DNA of 32,655 nt from Bacteroidota bacterium (GCA_023430465.1 JAEZAM010000053.1:1-32655), one strand, 5' to 3'. Numbered from the stretch's first letter, positions 23,398 through 31,784 are shown. Numbers and translations: made by a program. The notes: generated from the sequence alone by a model not told the origin.

Positions 23398-23506
23398 CAT
23401 CAGCCGACCTTAATATGTTCGGGCGACGACACTGCATATCAAATGACAAGAAAATGCAAACAGGATGTTAGCAGTTTGTTAGGTAAGATCGTTTAACTGG
23501 ATGTAC

Positions 23507-24382
23507 TCAGGCTCTGCCCCTGATCACTTTCAGTGCAGCAGGTATGATCTCTGCCTTCACATCTCTTAATTTGCCACGGTACTCACCATCCACCTGGAAA
23601 TGCGTCCGGTGTTTCGACCGGATGCGCAGCGATGATGTTTGCAGCAGTTCCGTCTTTTCGGGGTTGAGATCCCCTTTTGTAAACCGCATCTTGAATATCT
23701 CGGAGAGAGATATTTTCTTTATAATTACCACTTCGAATAGTTCGTCATACAGGCTGCCCTCCGGATTGATCACAACGCCATTGCCATATTTCGTTGCATT
23801 CGCGATCACCACCATGGCCGCCTGCCGGTGGATCATTTCATCGCCTATCTTGATTTCAACATCCATCTTCGAATGTGACCAGAGAACTTTCCATGCCGCT
23901 TTTGTATAGCCCCACATTCCCCTGGTATTCTCATCCTCGAATTTTTTCACCACAAAGGCATTGAAGCCAATATCACTGAGATGGATGCAGAGTTCGTTGT
24001 TCACTTTCAGCAAATGGATCGTGGCCACTTCACCGTTCACTGCAACATCGATCGCCTCGCGCGGGTTATCCGGGATATTCAGCTCCCTTGCCATTCCATT
24101 GGCTGAGCCTCCGGGAAGAATTCCCATAGGCGTGGGGGAACCCTTCAGGCATTCGGCCACCATTTTTACCGTGCCATCGCCACCAACGGCAATCACCCTT
24201 TCGGCCCCGGATTTCCGGATTCGTTTTTGTATATCAGAAATATCGCAGGATTTGGGTAACTCGTAGGTTTCATACTCCCTGGCATCGTCCTTGAAATAAA
24301 GCTGTATCTCATTATGCCAGTCTACAGCATTTTTTCCGGAACCGGGATTTATGATGAATAGTAATTTCGGGGAGGATGACAT
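23507..24382 (-). CDS. Diacylglycerol kinase-family lipid kinase
   Basis: A 291-residue lipid kinase of the DagK/YegS type. The nucleotide-binding domain opens with LLFIINPGSGKN; the key loop is VIAVGGDGTVKMVAECLKG followed by MGILPGGSANGMARELNIP, the combination diagnostic for this fold. The C-terminal half (from about 125) is the beta-sandwich lipid-binding domain. The ATG at 24382 is preferred over a TTG three codons upstream. The usual substrate is diacylglycerol, giving phosphatidic acid, but sphingoid or undecaprenol-like lipids are also used by relatives; Bacteroidota sphingolipids make the latter worth noting. It is divergent from the APP1-type phosphatase with 38 nt between the start codons. 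Confidence 0.9.
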   Translation of the reverse strand: MSSSPKLLFIINPGSGKNAVDWHNEIQLYFKDDAREYETYELPKSCDISDIQKRIRKSGAERVIAVGGDGTVKMVAECLKGSPTPMGILPGGSANGMARELNIPDNPREAIDVAVNGEVATIHLLKVNNELCIHLSDIGFNAFVVKKFEDENTRGMWGYTKAAWKVLWSHSKMDVEIKIGDEMIHRQAAMVVIANATKYGNGVVINPEGSLYDELFEVVIIKKISLSEIFKMRFTKGDLNPEKTELLQTSSLRIRSKHRTHFQVDGEYRGKLRDVKAEIIPAALKVIRGRA

Positions 24383-24420
24383 ACGTTGCAAAATACACTC
24401 GGTAACTGAATATCCGGAAA

Positions 24421-25395
24421 ATGAGTAAAAATTTAGGCGTTAAAGTTTACCATGGCTTCGGCCATAAGCATGACATCGTACTGTTTGGCCATGTATTCCA
24501 GCATAAGCCATCTTTTTCACAGAACTATTCCGATAACCCATTCGTGAATATGTTCCGTATGCTGCGGTTGTTTTTTGTAAAGCCCTTGCCCCGCATACCA
24601 GTGAAGCTGCAATGGGGCCCGCAAACGCTCGATGGAAGGACAGAGCTGGATGGATTCTATCGCTTTGAATGGGTATCGGAGACAGAGACCGCTGCCGGCT
24701 GGTATCAGGTTGAAGTGCAAAGTGTGGACCATTCCGGCCAGGTGACCGGGCAGGGGGAGGGGAAGGTATTTATTCCTCATATTACCCAGTATGCCTTTAT
24801 TTCCGACATCGATGACACGGTAATGGTTTCCCATTCGTCCACCATCTGGCGGAGAATGAAAGAGCTGCTGTTCAAGAATTCAAAAACACGGATGGTGTTT
24901 TCTGATGTAGCCGCTCATTATAAATTACTCGCACAGGCTCACACCACCCCTGATTCACCCAATCCATTTTTTTATGTCTCCAGCAGCGAGTGGAATCTTT
25001 ATGATTACCTCCGCGATGTATTTCAACACAAGGAGCTGCCGGAAGGTGCTTTCCTCCTGAATCAGGTAAAACGCTGGTATGAACTGTGGAAGACGGGGAA
25101 AACAAAACATGAGGGCAAGCTGCTCCGGATATTGCGGATATTCCAGGTTTTCCCAAATCAGCGGTTCATCCTGATGGGCGACAACTCCCAATCTGATCCA
25201 GGCATCTATGCAAAGCTCGGGGAGAAATATGCAGATCGGATCTTTGCAGTATATATACGCCTGGTAAATGAAGACAAACGTTTACCTGCGCTGCAACACC
25301 TCGATGCACTTAACAAAAAGGGCATTCATACGCTGCTGTTTGAACATAGCTCCGAAGCCATCGCGCATTCACGCGCTATCGGGTTGATCTCATGA
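24421..25395 (+). CDS. APP1-type phosphatidate phosphatase (DUF2183)
   Basis: A 324-residue protein with the APP1 catalytic domain (HAD-like). Residues about 1-115 form a beta-rich N-terminal region; the catalytic motif is Asp129-Ile-Asp131-Asp132-Thr133 (FISDIDDTVM), followed by the SSSEWNLYDYL and ILMGDNSQSDPGIY motifs that complete the HAD active site. Yeast App1 dephosphorylates phosphatidic acid; bacterial members are mostly uncharacterised. The gene is divergent from a diacylglycerol-kinase-family gene across a very short gap, which suggests coordinated control of phosphatidate level. No signal peptide is seen, so it is probably cytoplasmic. Confidence 0.87.
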   Translation: MSKNLGVKVYHGFGHKHDIVLFGHVFQHKPSFSQNYSDNPFVNMFRMLRLFFVKPLPRIPVKLQWGPQTLDGRTELDGFYRFEWVSETETAAGWYQVEVQSVDHSGQVTGQGEGKVFIPHITQYAFISDIDDTVMVSHSSTIWRRMKELLFKNSKTRMVFSDVAAHYKLLAQAHTTPDSPNPFFYVSSSEWNLYDYLRDVFQHKELPEGAFLLNQVKRWYELWKTGKTKHEGKLLRILRIFQVFPNQRFILMGDNSQSDPGIYAKLGEKYADRIFAVYIRLVNEDKRLPALQHLDALNKKGIHTLLFEHSSEAIAHSRAIGLIS

Positions 25396-25488
25396 TACAA
25401 TTCATACCATTGTTTTAGCGGTTCAGAGCCTGGCCTGTTTTCGCGGGAGTTTGTTTCCATGACTTTTGCGGCCAAAACCTTAACAACC

Positions 25489-26229
25489 ATGAAACAATTC
25501 AAATTCGCGCTCCTCGCAATTGGCTTCGGGGCTGCATTCACTATGTCAGCATGCGAAAAATCAGGGTCGGATGATTCGCCAGGTAAGAAACTCAGCGGTC
25601 GCGCACTCGATGCCGCAGGTCGCCCGCTTGCCGGTGTGAAAGTCACCGTAGAGCATACGGTCTTCTTTGGTAACTATGTACTGGCAACCACTGATGCGGA
25701 TGGCCGCTATTCAGTAGAAGTTCCTGCCACCCCTGCCGGGAGCTGGACTGCAAAAGCCCAGCTTGAAAAGACGGCATATGGACAGGACTACAAATTTGAT
25801 ATGGCTGTTAGTTCGACGGAAGCTTTTACTGCCAATCAGCAAATAACGCGGGATTTCACCTGGCGTCTCAGCGGACCCCGGCCGGTGCAGGGCCAGCATT
25901 TCGGCGCGCACGCCGACCTTTATCTGTGGGGAACTGATGTGGAGATGGAACAGGTGAAACTGCGGTTCACACCAGTTGAGCCTTTACTGATTGATGGCAC
26001 TCCAGCGGCACCAATTGAACGTTTGGTGCAAAATGTAGCGGGTACTTATATGGTAAATGATATACCGGTTGGCAAATATCGTGTGCGTGCTGTTTATCCG
26101 GGAAAATCCCTGCTACTCGACAACCGGGATGATGATGGGCAACCTGAAGCGGAGAAAACGTTCGTATTTGGAAAAAATGCGCAGCTCGCCGAAACTGAAT
26201 ACAACGTCGAATTCTGGCTTACTGAATAA
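25489..26229 (+). CDS. Lipoprotein with carboxypeptidase-regulatory-like domain
   Basis: A 246-residue predicted lipoprotein: the ATG at 25489 gives MKQFKFALLAIGFGAAFTMSAC with the lipobox MSAC. Residues about 32-70 (GRALDAAGRPLAGVKVTVEH) are the carboxypeptidase-regulatory-like (Ig-type) repeat common in Bacteroidota surface proteins, followed by TTDADGRYSVEVPATPAG. The later part (ADLYLWGTDVEMEQVKLRFTPVEP, NDIPVGKYRVRAVYPGKSLLL) resembles a second beta domain. It likely sits on the cell surface. It stands 93 nt after the phosphatase gene and 46 nt before the glycosylase gene; functional links are unknown. Confidence 0.8.
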   Translation: MKQFKFALLAIGFGAAFTMSACEKSGSDDSPGKKLSGRALDAAGRPLAGVKVTVEHTVFFGNYVLATTDADGRYSVEVPATPAGSWTAKAQLEKTAYGQDYKFDMAVSSTEAFTANQQITRDFTWRLSGPRPVQGQHFGAHADLYLWGTDVEMEQVKLRFTPVEPLLIDGTPAAPIERLVQNVAGTYMVNDIPVGKYRVRAVYPGKSLLLDNRDDDGQPEAEKTFVFGKNAQLAETEYNVEFWLTE

Positions 26230-26275
26230 CCTGTGATAATTCTGGCAGGATTTTTTGAGCCACTCAAAAAAAGCC

Positions 26276-27046
26276 ATGCCTGAATTGCCGGACCTCGAGG
26301 TCTTTAGTACCAATCTTACCAAAGCCCTGAAGCGGAAGAAACTGACGGGTCTTCGCATCATATCAACAGCTAAGATCGATCCATCACCGAATGCCCTAAA
26401 GAAGGCTGTGGTCGGTAAAACACTCAACAGCGTGATACGGGAGGGCAAGCAGTTGCGTTTTTTATTTTCAGGGAAAGTTATTGTTGGCCTGCACCTGATG
26501 TTGCATGGCAAACTGGTCTGGAAGGAAAAGGAAAGTGTTTCACATACGCTGGTGGAATTTGAATTTGGTAAAAAAGTGCTTGTACTCACCGATTTTCAGA
26601 AAGCGGCGAAGCTGAGTTTATCACCTGCTGAATCCGATAGCCCTGATGCGTTGTCGCCCGGGCTTACGCTTGCGCGGTTTAAATCTATGCTTCAATCGCG
26701 GTCGGCCATTAAGAATCTGTTGCTGGATCAGCAGGTGATCCGTGGCATCGGCAATGCGTATGCCGATGAAATATTGTGGAAGGCGCGAATTCATCCGGCC
26801 TCGATCGCATCTTCGATTCCTGCAGCAAGGGCGGGGGCCTTGCATCGCGCTATCCGGTCTGTATTGCGGAAAGCGATCACGCAGGTGAGAAAGGCCGATC
26901 CTGGTATCATTGGCGGGGAGAACAGGGATTTCCTGCTGATTCATCATCCGCGCAAAAAAGCGAGCCCGGGCGGCAGCAGGATATTGACGACAACCAGTGG
27001 TGGCAGGAAAACGTATTATACCGAGGAGCAGGTGCTCTATAAATGA
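26276..27046 (+). CDS. Fpg/Nei-family DNA glycosylase without zinc finger
   Basis: A 256-residue base-excision glycosylase/AP lyase. The ATG at 26276 gives MPELPDLEV; Pro2 (nucleophile) and Glu3 are required to lead the mature chain, so this start is certain. The helix-two-turn-helix has QQVIRGIGNAYADEILWKARIHP, and Lys in IREGKQLRFLF matches the Lys57 region. The family's C-terminal CxxC...CxxC zinc finger is absent: the protein contains no cysteine at all, and the C-terminal hairpin reads GGSRILTTTSGGRKTYYTEEQV, resembling the zincless finger of NEIL1 and mimivirus Nei1. It likely excises oxidised bases. The DUF72 gene follows directly, its ATG being the next base after the TGA. Confidence 0.9.
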   Translation: MPELPDLEVFSTNLTKALKRKKLTGLRIISTAKIDPSPNALKKAVVGKTLNSVIREGKQLRFLFSGKVIVGLHLMLHGKLVWKEKESVSHTLVEFEFGKKVLVLTDFQKAAKLSLSPAESDSPDALSPGLTLARFKSMLQSRSAIKNLLLDQQVIRGIGNAYADEILWKARIHPASIASSIPAARAGALHRAIRSVLRKAITQVRKADPGIIGGENRDFLLIHHPRKKASPGGSRILTTTSGGRKTYYTEEQVLYK

Positions 27047-27781
27047 ATGAAAAAGGGGAGGATTCATATCGGTACATCGGGCTGGAGCTATAAACACTGG
27101 AAAGAGAGTTTCTACCCGCCCGGCCACCCGGTGAAGGAGCAGTTTTCTTTTTATTCAGGAAAATTTGATTCGGTAGAGATCAACAATTCCTTCTATAAAC
27201 TGCCGTCCAAAGGGACGTTTACCATGTGGCGAAAATCCGCACCGGAAGGTTTTGTTTATGCGGTAAAGGCAAGCCGGTTTTTCACGCACATGAAAAAACT
27301 AATACTTGACCGGCAAATGATCCGGCCCATTTTTGATCATGTGGCAGGTCTCCGGGACAAACTGGGTCCCATACTTTTTCAATTGCCGCCGGGCTGGAAA
27401 TTCAACCCGGGAAGGCTGGCAGCCGTTCTATCCATCCTCCCGAAATCCCGCCGGTATGCGATGGAGTGTCGTGAGCATAGCTGGTACAACGAGCAGACCT
27501 ATGCAATCTTACGTCAGCACAATGTGGCTTTTTGCATTTATGAATTGGAGCATCATCTTTCACCCATGCAAGTGACAGCCGATTTCGTATACATTCGCCT
27601 GCATGGTCCCGGTGATAAATACCAGGGCAGTTACACCGATAAAGCACTGCAGGAATGGTCGGATAGAATAAAGAAATGGAGCAGGGCGGGCAAAGTAGTG
27701 TTTATTTATTTTGATAATGACCAGCCAGGGTTTGCTGCCCACAATGCGGTAAGCCTGCAGTGGCTGATCCACAGTAAATAG
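27047..27781 (+). CDS. DUF72 (YecE-like) protein
   Basis: A 244-residue TIM-barrel-like protein of the DUF72 family, function not established. Diagnostic motifs are IGTSGWSYKHWKESFYPP at the start, VEINNSFYKLPS, FVYAVKASRFFTHMKKL, ILFQLPPGWKFN, AMECREHSW and a late ADFVYIRLHGPG. Length is normal. It begins immediately after the glycosylase stop with no spacer, so it is translated from the same message. DUF72 genes lie near many DNA-repair and housekeeping genes, and a nucleic-acid link is possible but unproven. A weak terminator follows at 27783-27814. Confidence 0.88.
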   Translation: MKKGRIHIGTSGWSYKHWKESFYPPGHPVKEQFSFYSGKFDSVEINNSFYKLPSKGTFTMWRKSAPEGFVYAVKASRFFTHMKKLILDRQMIRPIFDHVAGLRDKLGPILFQLPPGWKFNPGRLAAVLSILPKSRRYAMECREHSWYNEQTYAILRQHNVAFCIYELEHHLSPMQVTADFVYIRLHGPGDKYQGSYTDKALQEWSDRIKKWSRAGKVVFIYFDNDQPGFAAHNAVSLQWLIHSK

Positions 27782-27782
27782 A

Positions 27783-27814
27783 AACGGAGCTGACCTGTTC
27801 AACTCCGTTCTTTT
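27783..27814 (+). terminator. Weak terminator after the DUF72 gene
   Basis: A 7-bp stem (AACGGAG / CTCCGTT) with a 13-nt loop, followed by CTTTT. It lies between convergent genes. The short stem and large loop make it a weak candidate. Confidence 0.45.
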
Positions 27815-27836
27815 AACATGATAACGTCATTAATAA

Positions 27837-28841
27837 TCAAATCACCTGCCGCTTCCTGGATCTTTCCCTTGTCTTCGACCTCGTATTTTTCTTCATGTCA
27901 TCACTCGTCGGTTCGCCCAGGATAATATTCCCGAAGCTTGAGGTGATATCGATTTTCGCTCCACCATTTCCTGCCTGGCCACGGTAGGTCTTCTCCGAAT
28001 CCGGGCCATACTCATCAGGCTTATCAACGCGCTTGATTGTGCTGTTCGTACGATCCCGGAAACTACCGAAACTTGTAGTGATGTTATAATCCGCACCAAA
28101 CGATGCCGCCGGCCGGAGATTTATATGACTGTAGGATTCAGACAGTTTCAGCTTATTCAACTTGCCGTCGAGGTTGATCTTCGTGTCACTGCAAAATTGC
28201 AGGTCTATCTTGTTATCCCCGGCCAGGCTGTTTATTTCTATCTGGGAGAATTTGAACGTCGCATCCAGGTTGGATACACTTTTCAATTCTGCCTTTCCAA
28301 ATTCCACTGCAATGTTTTTTAAGTTGGATGCAGCACCCAGCGTCAGGCTACCAAATTTACTCGTTACATCCAGGGCGCCGGTATAGTCCGGGATCTCGGT
28401 ATTGCCGAAATTATTGCTGACAGTCAAGGGCACGCTCGCCGGCAGATAAACTTCATAATTGATGTTCATCGACGATTTGCAGTTCTTGCAATTTTTGTTC
28501 TCCTTGGATTTGATGGAAGTGGTAAAACTGATCTCGTTGCCGCTTTGTTTATCGGTCACGCTGATCGCATCAAACATGTCCTGGGCCAGATCCTTGTCGG
28601 TGGAACTTGCATCTATATGAACATTTATCCTGATCTCGTTCTTGTCGGAGGCGATGAATTTGACATGACCAAAACTGTTCTCTATCTTCAGCTTGTTGCC
28701 TCCCGCCGGATAGGTTTTGGTGAAATTATTTTCCTTGTAATGCTCATATTTTTCATTTGCATTACGATTCACGTTCTGGCTGATCGCGGTATTCCCGGCC
28801 AGCAGGCCAATGCTAAATAGCGCGTAAATTATTTTTTTCAT
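27837..28841 (-). CDS. DUF4097-like beta-solenoid surface protein
   Basis: A 334-residue exported protein; the signal peptide ends near residue 21 (NTAISQ). The body consists of repeated short strands with regular Gly and hydrophobic spacing (LKIENSFGHVKF, LTVSNNFGNTEI, LDVTSKFGSLTLG, YNITTSFGSFRD, IDITSSFGNIIL); the recurring SFG/KFG turns point to a beta-helix of the DUF4097/DUF2807 type. A basic tail (about 315-334) closes it. It is the last gene of an ECF sigma/anti-sigma operon and overlaps the anti-sigma-like gene by 29 bp, so it may be a target or sensor of that system. Ligand unknown. Confidence 0.78.
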   Translation of the reverse strand: MKKIIYALFSIGLLAGNTAISQNVNRNANEKYEHYKENNFTKTYPAGGNKLKIENSFGHVKFIASDKNEIRINVHIDASSTDKDLAQDMFDAISVTDKQSGNEISFTTSIKSKENKNCKNCKSSMNINYEVYLPASVPLTVSNNFGNTEIPDYTGALDVTSKFGSLTLGAASNLKNIAVEFGKAELKSVSNLDATFKFSQIEINSLAGDNKIDLQFCSDTKINLDGKLNKLKLSESYSHINLRPAASFGADYNITTSFGSFRDRTNSTIKRVDKPDEYGPDSEKTYRGQAGNGGAKIDITSSFGNIILGEPTSDDMKKNTRSKTRERSRKRQVI

Positions 28842-29382
28842 TTTTCTGTTTTTGATTGTTGTACTCTTTCAATATCTGCAATTGCTTCTGAAGCAAACCG
28901 GCCTGCAGTTCCAGGTTTTGCATCATCGCATCGAGAATTACATCATGGTTTGGTGTGTGGAGAGCCTGGTTTTCCAGTTCACGATAAGCACTGTCCAATG
29001 CCCGCAGATCCTGCTGGAAGCGGCGGTAGAGTTGAGGTGCGTCCGCAGCCAATGTTCTTAACTGTTTTTGCTGTTCATTGATCTGGAGAAAAATTCTTTT
29101 AGCTTCCAGGGAATATTCAGAGCCCGGCGCTTCAACCAGTGATGGAGCGGTGTCTTCGTTCGTAGTTGAGCCCATTTGGCGTGTGCTCACGAGCCAACCG
29201 ATGCCCGCCACTATCACAACCGAGGCCGCCACCATCCACCATGCATATAATCGCCTGGTCCTTGCCACCCCGGTTCTACCCGCGTCTATGTTCGCCTCGA
29301 TTCGATCCCAGGCCCCCGGCGGCGCGGGCGTGGCATCAAACTCACGACGATGCTCGGTTATATATTCTCTAAGCCTGCTCAT
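28813..29382 (-). CDS. Membrane anti-sigma-factor-like protein
   Basis: A 189-residue single-pass membrane protein. The N-terminal cytoplasmic part (1-45, RLREYITEHRREFDATPAPPGAWDRIE) is followed by one transmembrane segment (about 46-66, WWMVAASVVIVAGIGWLV) and a long extracytoplasmic coiled-coil-rich region (about 90-185). It overlaps the ECF sigma gene by 14 bp, the position of a cognate anti-sigma factor in Bacteroidota. No zinc-binding anti-sigma motif is seen, so the inhibition mode is unclear. The large periplasmic helical domain could sense or bind a partner such as the next gene's product. Confidence 0.75.
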   Translation of the reverse strand: MSRLREYITEHRREFDATPAPPGAWDRIEANIDAGRTGVARTRRLYAWWMVAASVVIVAGIGWLVSTRQMGSTTNEDTAPSLVEAPGSEYSLEAKRIFLQINEQQKQLRTLAADAPQLYRRFQQDLRALDSAYRELENQALHTPNHDVILDAMMQNLELQAGLLQKQLQILKEYNNQKQKNEKNNLRAI

Positions 29383-29896
29383 GTATTTTACCCGATTTCA
29401 TTAGTTGTAAAAGTTTCTCCTTGCCTCTTTTGTATTGTGACCGCACCGTACCCGGCGCGAGATGAAGTATCTCAGCGATCTCATCCTGGTCATAGCCCTC
29501 AAGGAGGTACAGCGAGAGTACGGTTCGATATCCTGTAGGCAGGTTGAATAGTGCTGATCGGATGGCTTCCACGGTGAGCGTAACTTCAGCCTCATCTACT
29601 GGTTCCACCTCGGAAGCATCCACCTCGCTGATTTCTTCAAATATTATCCGCCGGCTTTTCAGCATTGCGATCGATTTGAAGATGACGATCTGTTTCAACC
29701 AACTACCGAAGCTGCCTTTCTTTTCCATACTGTTCAACCGACTGAAAGCATCGCAGAACGCATCCTGTAATACGTCTTCTGCATCAGCTCCCTGCCCGGT
29801 GATACGCAGGGCCGTAGCGTACATCGCGCGGGAATAGCGGTCATACAATGTCTTATACGCGCTGCGATCTCCGTTTAGGCATTGCTCAACAAGCAT
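29369..29896 (-). CDS. ECF-type RNA polymerase sigma factor
   Basis: A 175-residue ECF sigma factor of the Bacteroidota type. Region 2 has LYDRYSRAMYATALRITGQGADAEDVLQDAFCDAF at about 18-52; the linker is acidic (SEVDASEVEPVDEAEV); region 4 is FNLPTGYRTVLSLYLLEGYDQDEIAEILHLAPGTVRSQYKRGKEKL at about 115-160. It leads an operon with an anti-sigma-like membrane protein and a beta-solenoid protein, so release of the sigma factor probably responds to an envelope signal. Its upstream region contains the palindrome CAGTTAACTG at 29927-29936, but no obvious recognition sequence can be assigned without homologues. Confidence 0.92.
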   Translation of the reverse strand: MLVEQCLNGDRSAYKTLYDRYSRAMYATALRITGQGADAEDVLQDAFCDAFSRLNSMEKKGSFGSWLKQIVIFKSIAMLKSRRIIFEEISEVDASEVEPVDEAEVTLTVEAIRSALFNLPTGYRTVLSLYLLEGYDQDEIAEILHLAPGTVRSQYKRGKEKLLQLMKSGKIHEQA

Positions 29897-29926
29897 CTCG
29901 GGCGTTGGTATGACAGGTGCCTGATT

Positions 29927-29936
29927 CAGTTAACTG
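29927..29936. promoter_or_regulatory. Short palindrome upstream of the sigma operon
   Basis: CAGTTAACTG is a perfect 10-bp palindrome in the divergent gap between the sigma gene and the transporter gene. A role as operator is possible but a chance occurrence is just as likely. Confidence 0.2.
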
Positions 29937-30064
29937 GTTTTATATAAAGTAAAGCCTTTGAAAAAAATGTTGCATGCAGGCTGTACTTTTTAGCATGGAT
30001 TACTGATAAATGGCAGAAATTGCTGACAGGGGGCATTATCCCTTAATAAACAAGTCAATTCTCT

Positions 30065-30391
30065 ATGGGATACATTTACCTTTTGTTGACCATCCTTGCC
30101 GAAAGCACGGCGGTGATCCTGATGAAATATGCGGATGGCTTTCACCACCGATGGGCTGCGGTGGGCGCAGTAATTGCCTACATCATCGGGTTCATTTTCC
30201 TTACCCTGGCACTGAAGACCCTGCCCGTCGGGCCAGCCAATGCTATCTGGGCGGGTGCCAGTACCGTTATTGTTGTTATAGCGGGCATCTTCTTATTCCG
30301 TGAAAAATTAACCCTGGTGCAATGGCTTTCAGTTGCACTGATAATTATTGGTATTGCAGGGCTTCACCTTGGTGGAACGCCGGACAGGTAA
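30065..30391 (+). CDS. Small multidrug resistance (SMR) transporter
   Basis: A 108-residue four-helix transporter of the SMR family. The essential membrane carboxylate is Glu13 in LTILAESTAVILMK, and the second helix includes LALKTLPVGPANAIWAG with the family Gly/Pro residues. Helices span about 3-21, 33-52, 57-78 and 84-103. It acts as an antiparallel or parallel homodimer exporting cations in exchange for protons. It resembles the quaternary-ammonium/EmrE type more than the guanidine-exporting type, but this cannot be settled by eye; no guanidine riboswitch fold was seen upstream. The FAD amine oxidase gene follows after 47 nt. Confidence 0.88.
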   Translation: MGYIYLLLTILAESTAVILMKYADGFHHRWAAVGAVIAYIIGFIFLTLALKTLPVGPANAIWAGASTVIVVIAGIFLFREKLTLVQWLSVALIIIGIAGLHLGGTPDR

Positions 30392-30438
30392 AATGATTTT
30401 TTGGCGTAATATCTGTACCACTAAACCCCAAAAGAATT

Positions 30439-31728
30439 ATGGCTGGTAAACGGCTCATCATCATCGGCGGTGGAATCAATGGCCTTGTATTGGCAAGAGA
30501 ACTGGCTGCGTTTTATTCAATCACTGTACTCGAAGGCCAGGAGCGATGGGGTGGACGCATCAACTCGCAACTCGCGACAGATGGACACACAGTAATCGAA
30601 GGAGGGGCGGAGTTCATCCACGGAAAATTAAAACATACGATGGATCTGCTCGATGAGGCAGAGATCAGTTACGCCCCCATTGAAGGCAAGATGTATCGCA
30701 GGCAAGGGGGGGAATGGGTGGAACAGGATTCCATGATGGAAGGCTGGGACAGGATGCTGGAGGCGATGGCTGCTCTGCGCCAGGACATGACATTGACCGA
30801 GTTCTTCGACATCCATTTTCCCGGAGAAAAAAATACCGGCCTGCGTCACCAGGCGTTGAAATTCGCCGAAGGCTTCGACCTGGCGGACCCCTCGCGTGCA
30901 AGTGTAATGGCTTTATATAAGGAGTGGACAGCAGAGCAGGACGACAATTACCGAATTGCCACCGGGTACGGCAGTCTTGTAAATTACCTGGTTACAACCT
31001 TGAAAGAAGACGCCGTGGAGATGGTGAGTGGTGACCCTGTGCGGCAGGTGGATTGGGAACCGCACGAAGTACGGGCGTATACAGGTTCCGGTAAGACCTA
31101 TGATGCTGATTTGGTCATCGTGACCATTCCGGTGTCCACACTGGCGAGGGCAGGGGAGACATTTTCTATCAATTTCACTCCACCACTGGATCCACAGATC
31201 CGGGCGGCGGGCGAGATCGGAATGGGAACCATCATAAAATTTGTACTGGAGTTTGACAGCATCCAATGGCCGGACGATCTTGGCTTTATCCTCTCCGATG
31301 AAACGGTTCCTACCTGGTGGAGTCAATTACCCGGCAGGCAACCCATTCTTACAGGTTGGCTGGGCGGACCCGCGGCCGCAAAGGTTTCCGACCTTAGAGA
31401 TGATGAACTCGTAGATAAGGCGCTGATCTCACTGGCAGCAATTTTGGATAAAACCGTAAGTGAATTGAGAGACCGGCTGACCGCTGCGCATGTCTTCAAC
31501 TGGCAAAAGGAAACCGCTGTGGAGGGAGGGTATAGTTATGCCACTCCCCGGACGAGCACAGCAAGAACCTTCCTCCAGCATCCGGTAGGAGATACGATCT
31601 TTTTTTCGGGAGAGGGAATTTATGAGGGCAGTTCGCCCGGTACAGTCGAGGCGGCAATCATCCAGGCGAAGAAGACGGCGTTGCAGGTGTTGCAGCGCGT
31701 CATTCCAAATAAAGGAAAGGAAGGATAA
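30439..31728 (+). CDS. FAD-dependent amine oxidase-family protein
   Basis: A 429-residue flavoprotein of the monoamine oxidase/phytoene desaturase superfamily. The N-terminal dinucleotide fold has GGGINGLVLARELA at 10-23 and VLEGQERWGGRINSQ at 30-44, the usual ExxxRxGGR motif. The middle part includes the substrate domain (LDLL...WVEQDSM; VIVTIPVSTLARAG), and the C-terminal FAD-contact motif is FFSGEGIYEGSSPGTVEAAIIQ. The substrate is unknown; amines, polyamines or lipids are possible for this family. The gene follows the SMR transporter in the same direction with a 47-nt gap, so a shared amine-related role is suggestive only. Confidence 0.88.
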   Translation: MAGKRLIIIGGGINGLVLARELAAFYSITVLEGQERWGGRINSQLATDGHTVIEGGAEFIHGKLKHTMDLLDEAEISYAPIEGKMYRRQGGEWVEQDSMMEGWDRMLEAMAALRQDMTLTEFFDIHFPGEKNTGLRHQALKFAEGFDLADPSRASVMALYKEWTAEQDDNYRIATGYGSLVNYLVTTLKEDAVEMVSGDPVRQVDWEPHEVRAYTGSGKTYDADLVIVTIPVSTLARAGETFSINFTPPLDPQIRAAGEIGMGTIIKFVLEFDSIQWPDDLGFILSDETVPTWWSQLPGRQPILTGWLGGPAAAKVSDLRDDELVDKALISLAAILDKTVSELRDRLTAAHVFNWQKETAVEGGYSYATPRTSTARTFLQHPVGDTIFFSGEGIYEGSSPGTVEAAIIQAKKTALQVLQRVIPNKGKEG

Positions 31729-31758
31729 TTAAAAATTAAAAATGAAAAAATAAAAAAC

Positions 31759-31784
31759 CATCCGGTATCCCGTATCCTGCATCG
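31759..31784. repeat. Degenerate heptamer repeat (YATCCNG type)
   Basis: CATCCGG, TATCCCG and TATCCTG stand in tandem, followed by the partial unit CATCG, ending directly before the stop of the next minus-strand gene. The flanking upstream stretch is a poly-A/T-rich run (TAAAAATTAAAAATG). The units belong to the same family as those at the window edges. Confidence 0.6.

Noticed and set aside
25711..26589. Minus-strand frames over the lipoprotein and glycosylase genes
   Set aside because: Shadow frames without start signals or conserved motifs.
30000..30064. Guanidine riboswitch upstream of the SMR gene
   Set aside because: No paired hairpins with conserved loop sequences of the known guanidine classes could be found in the 168-bp gap.
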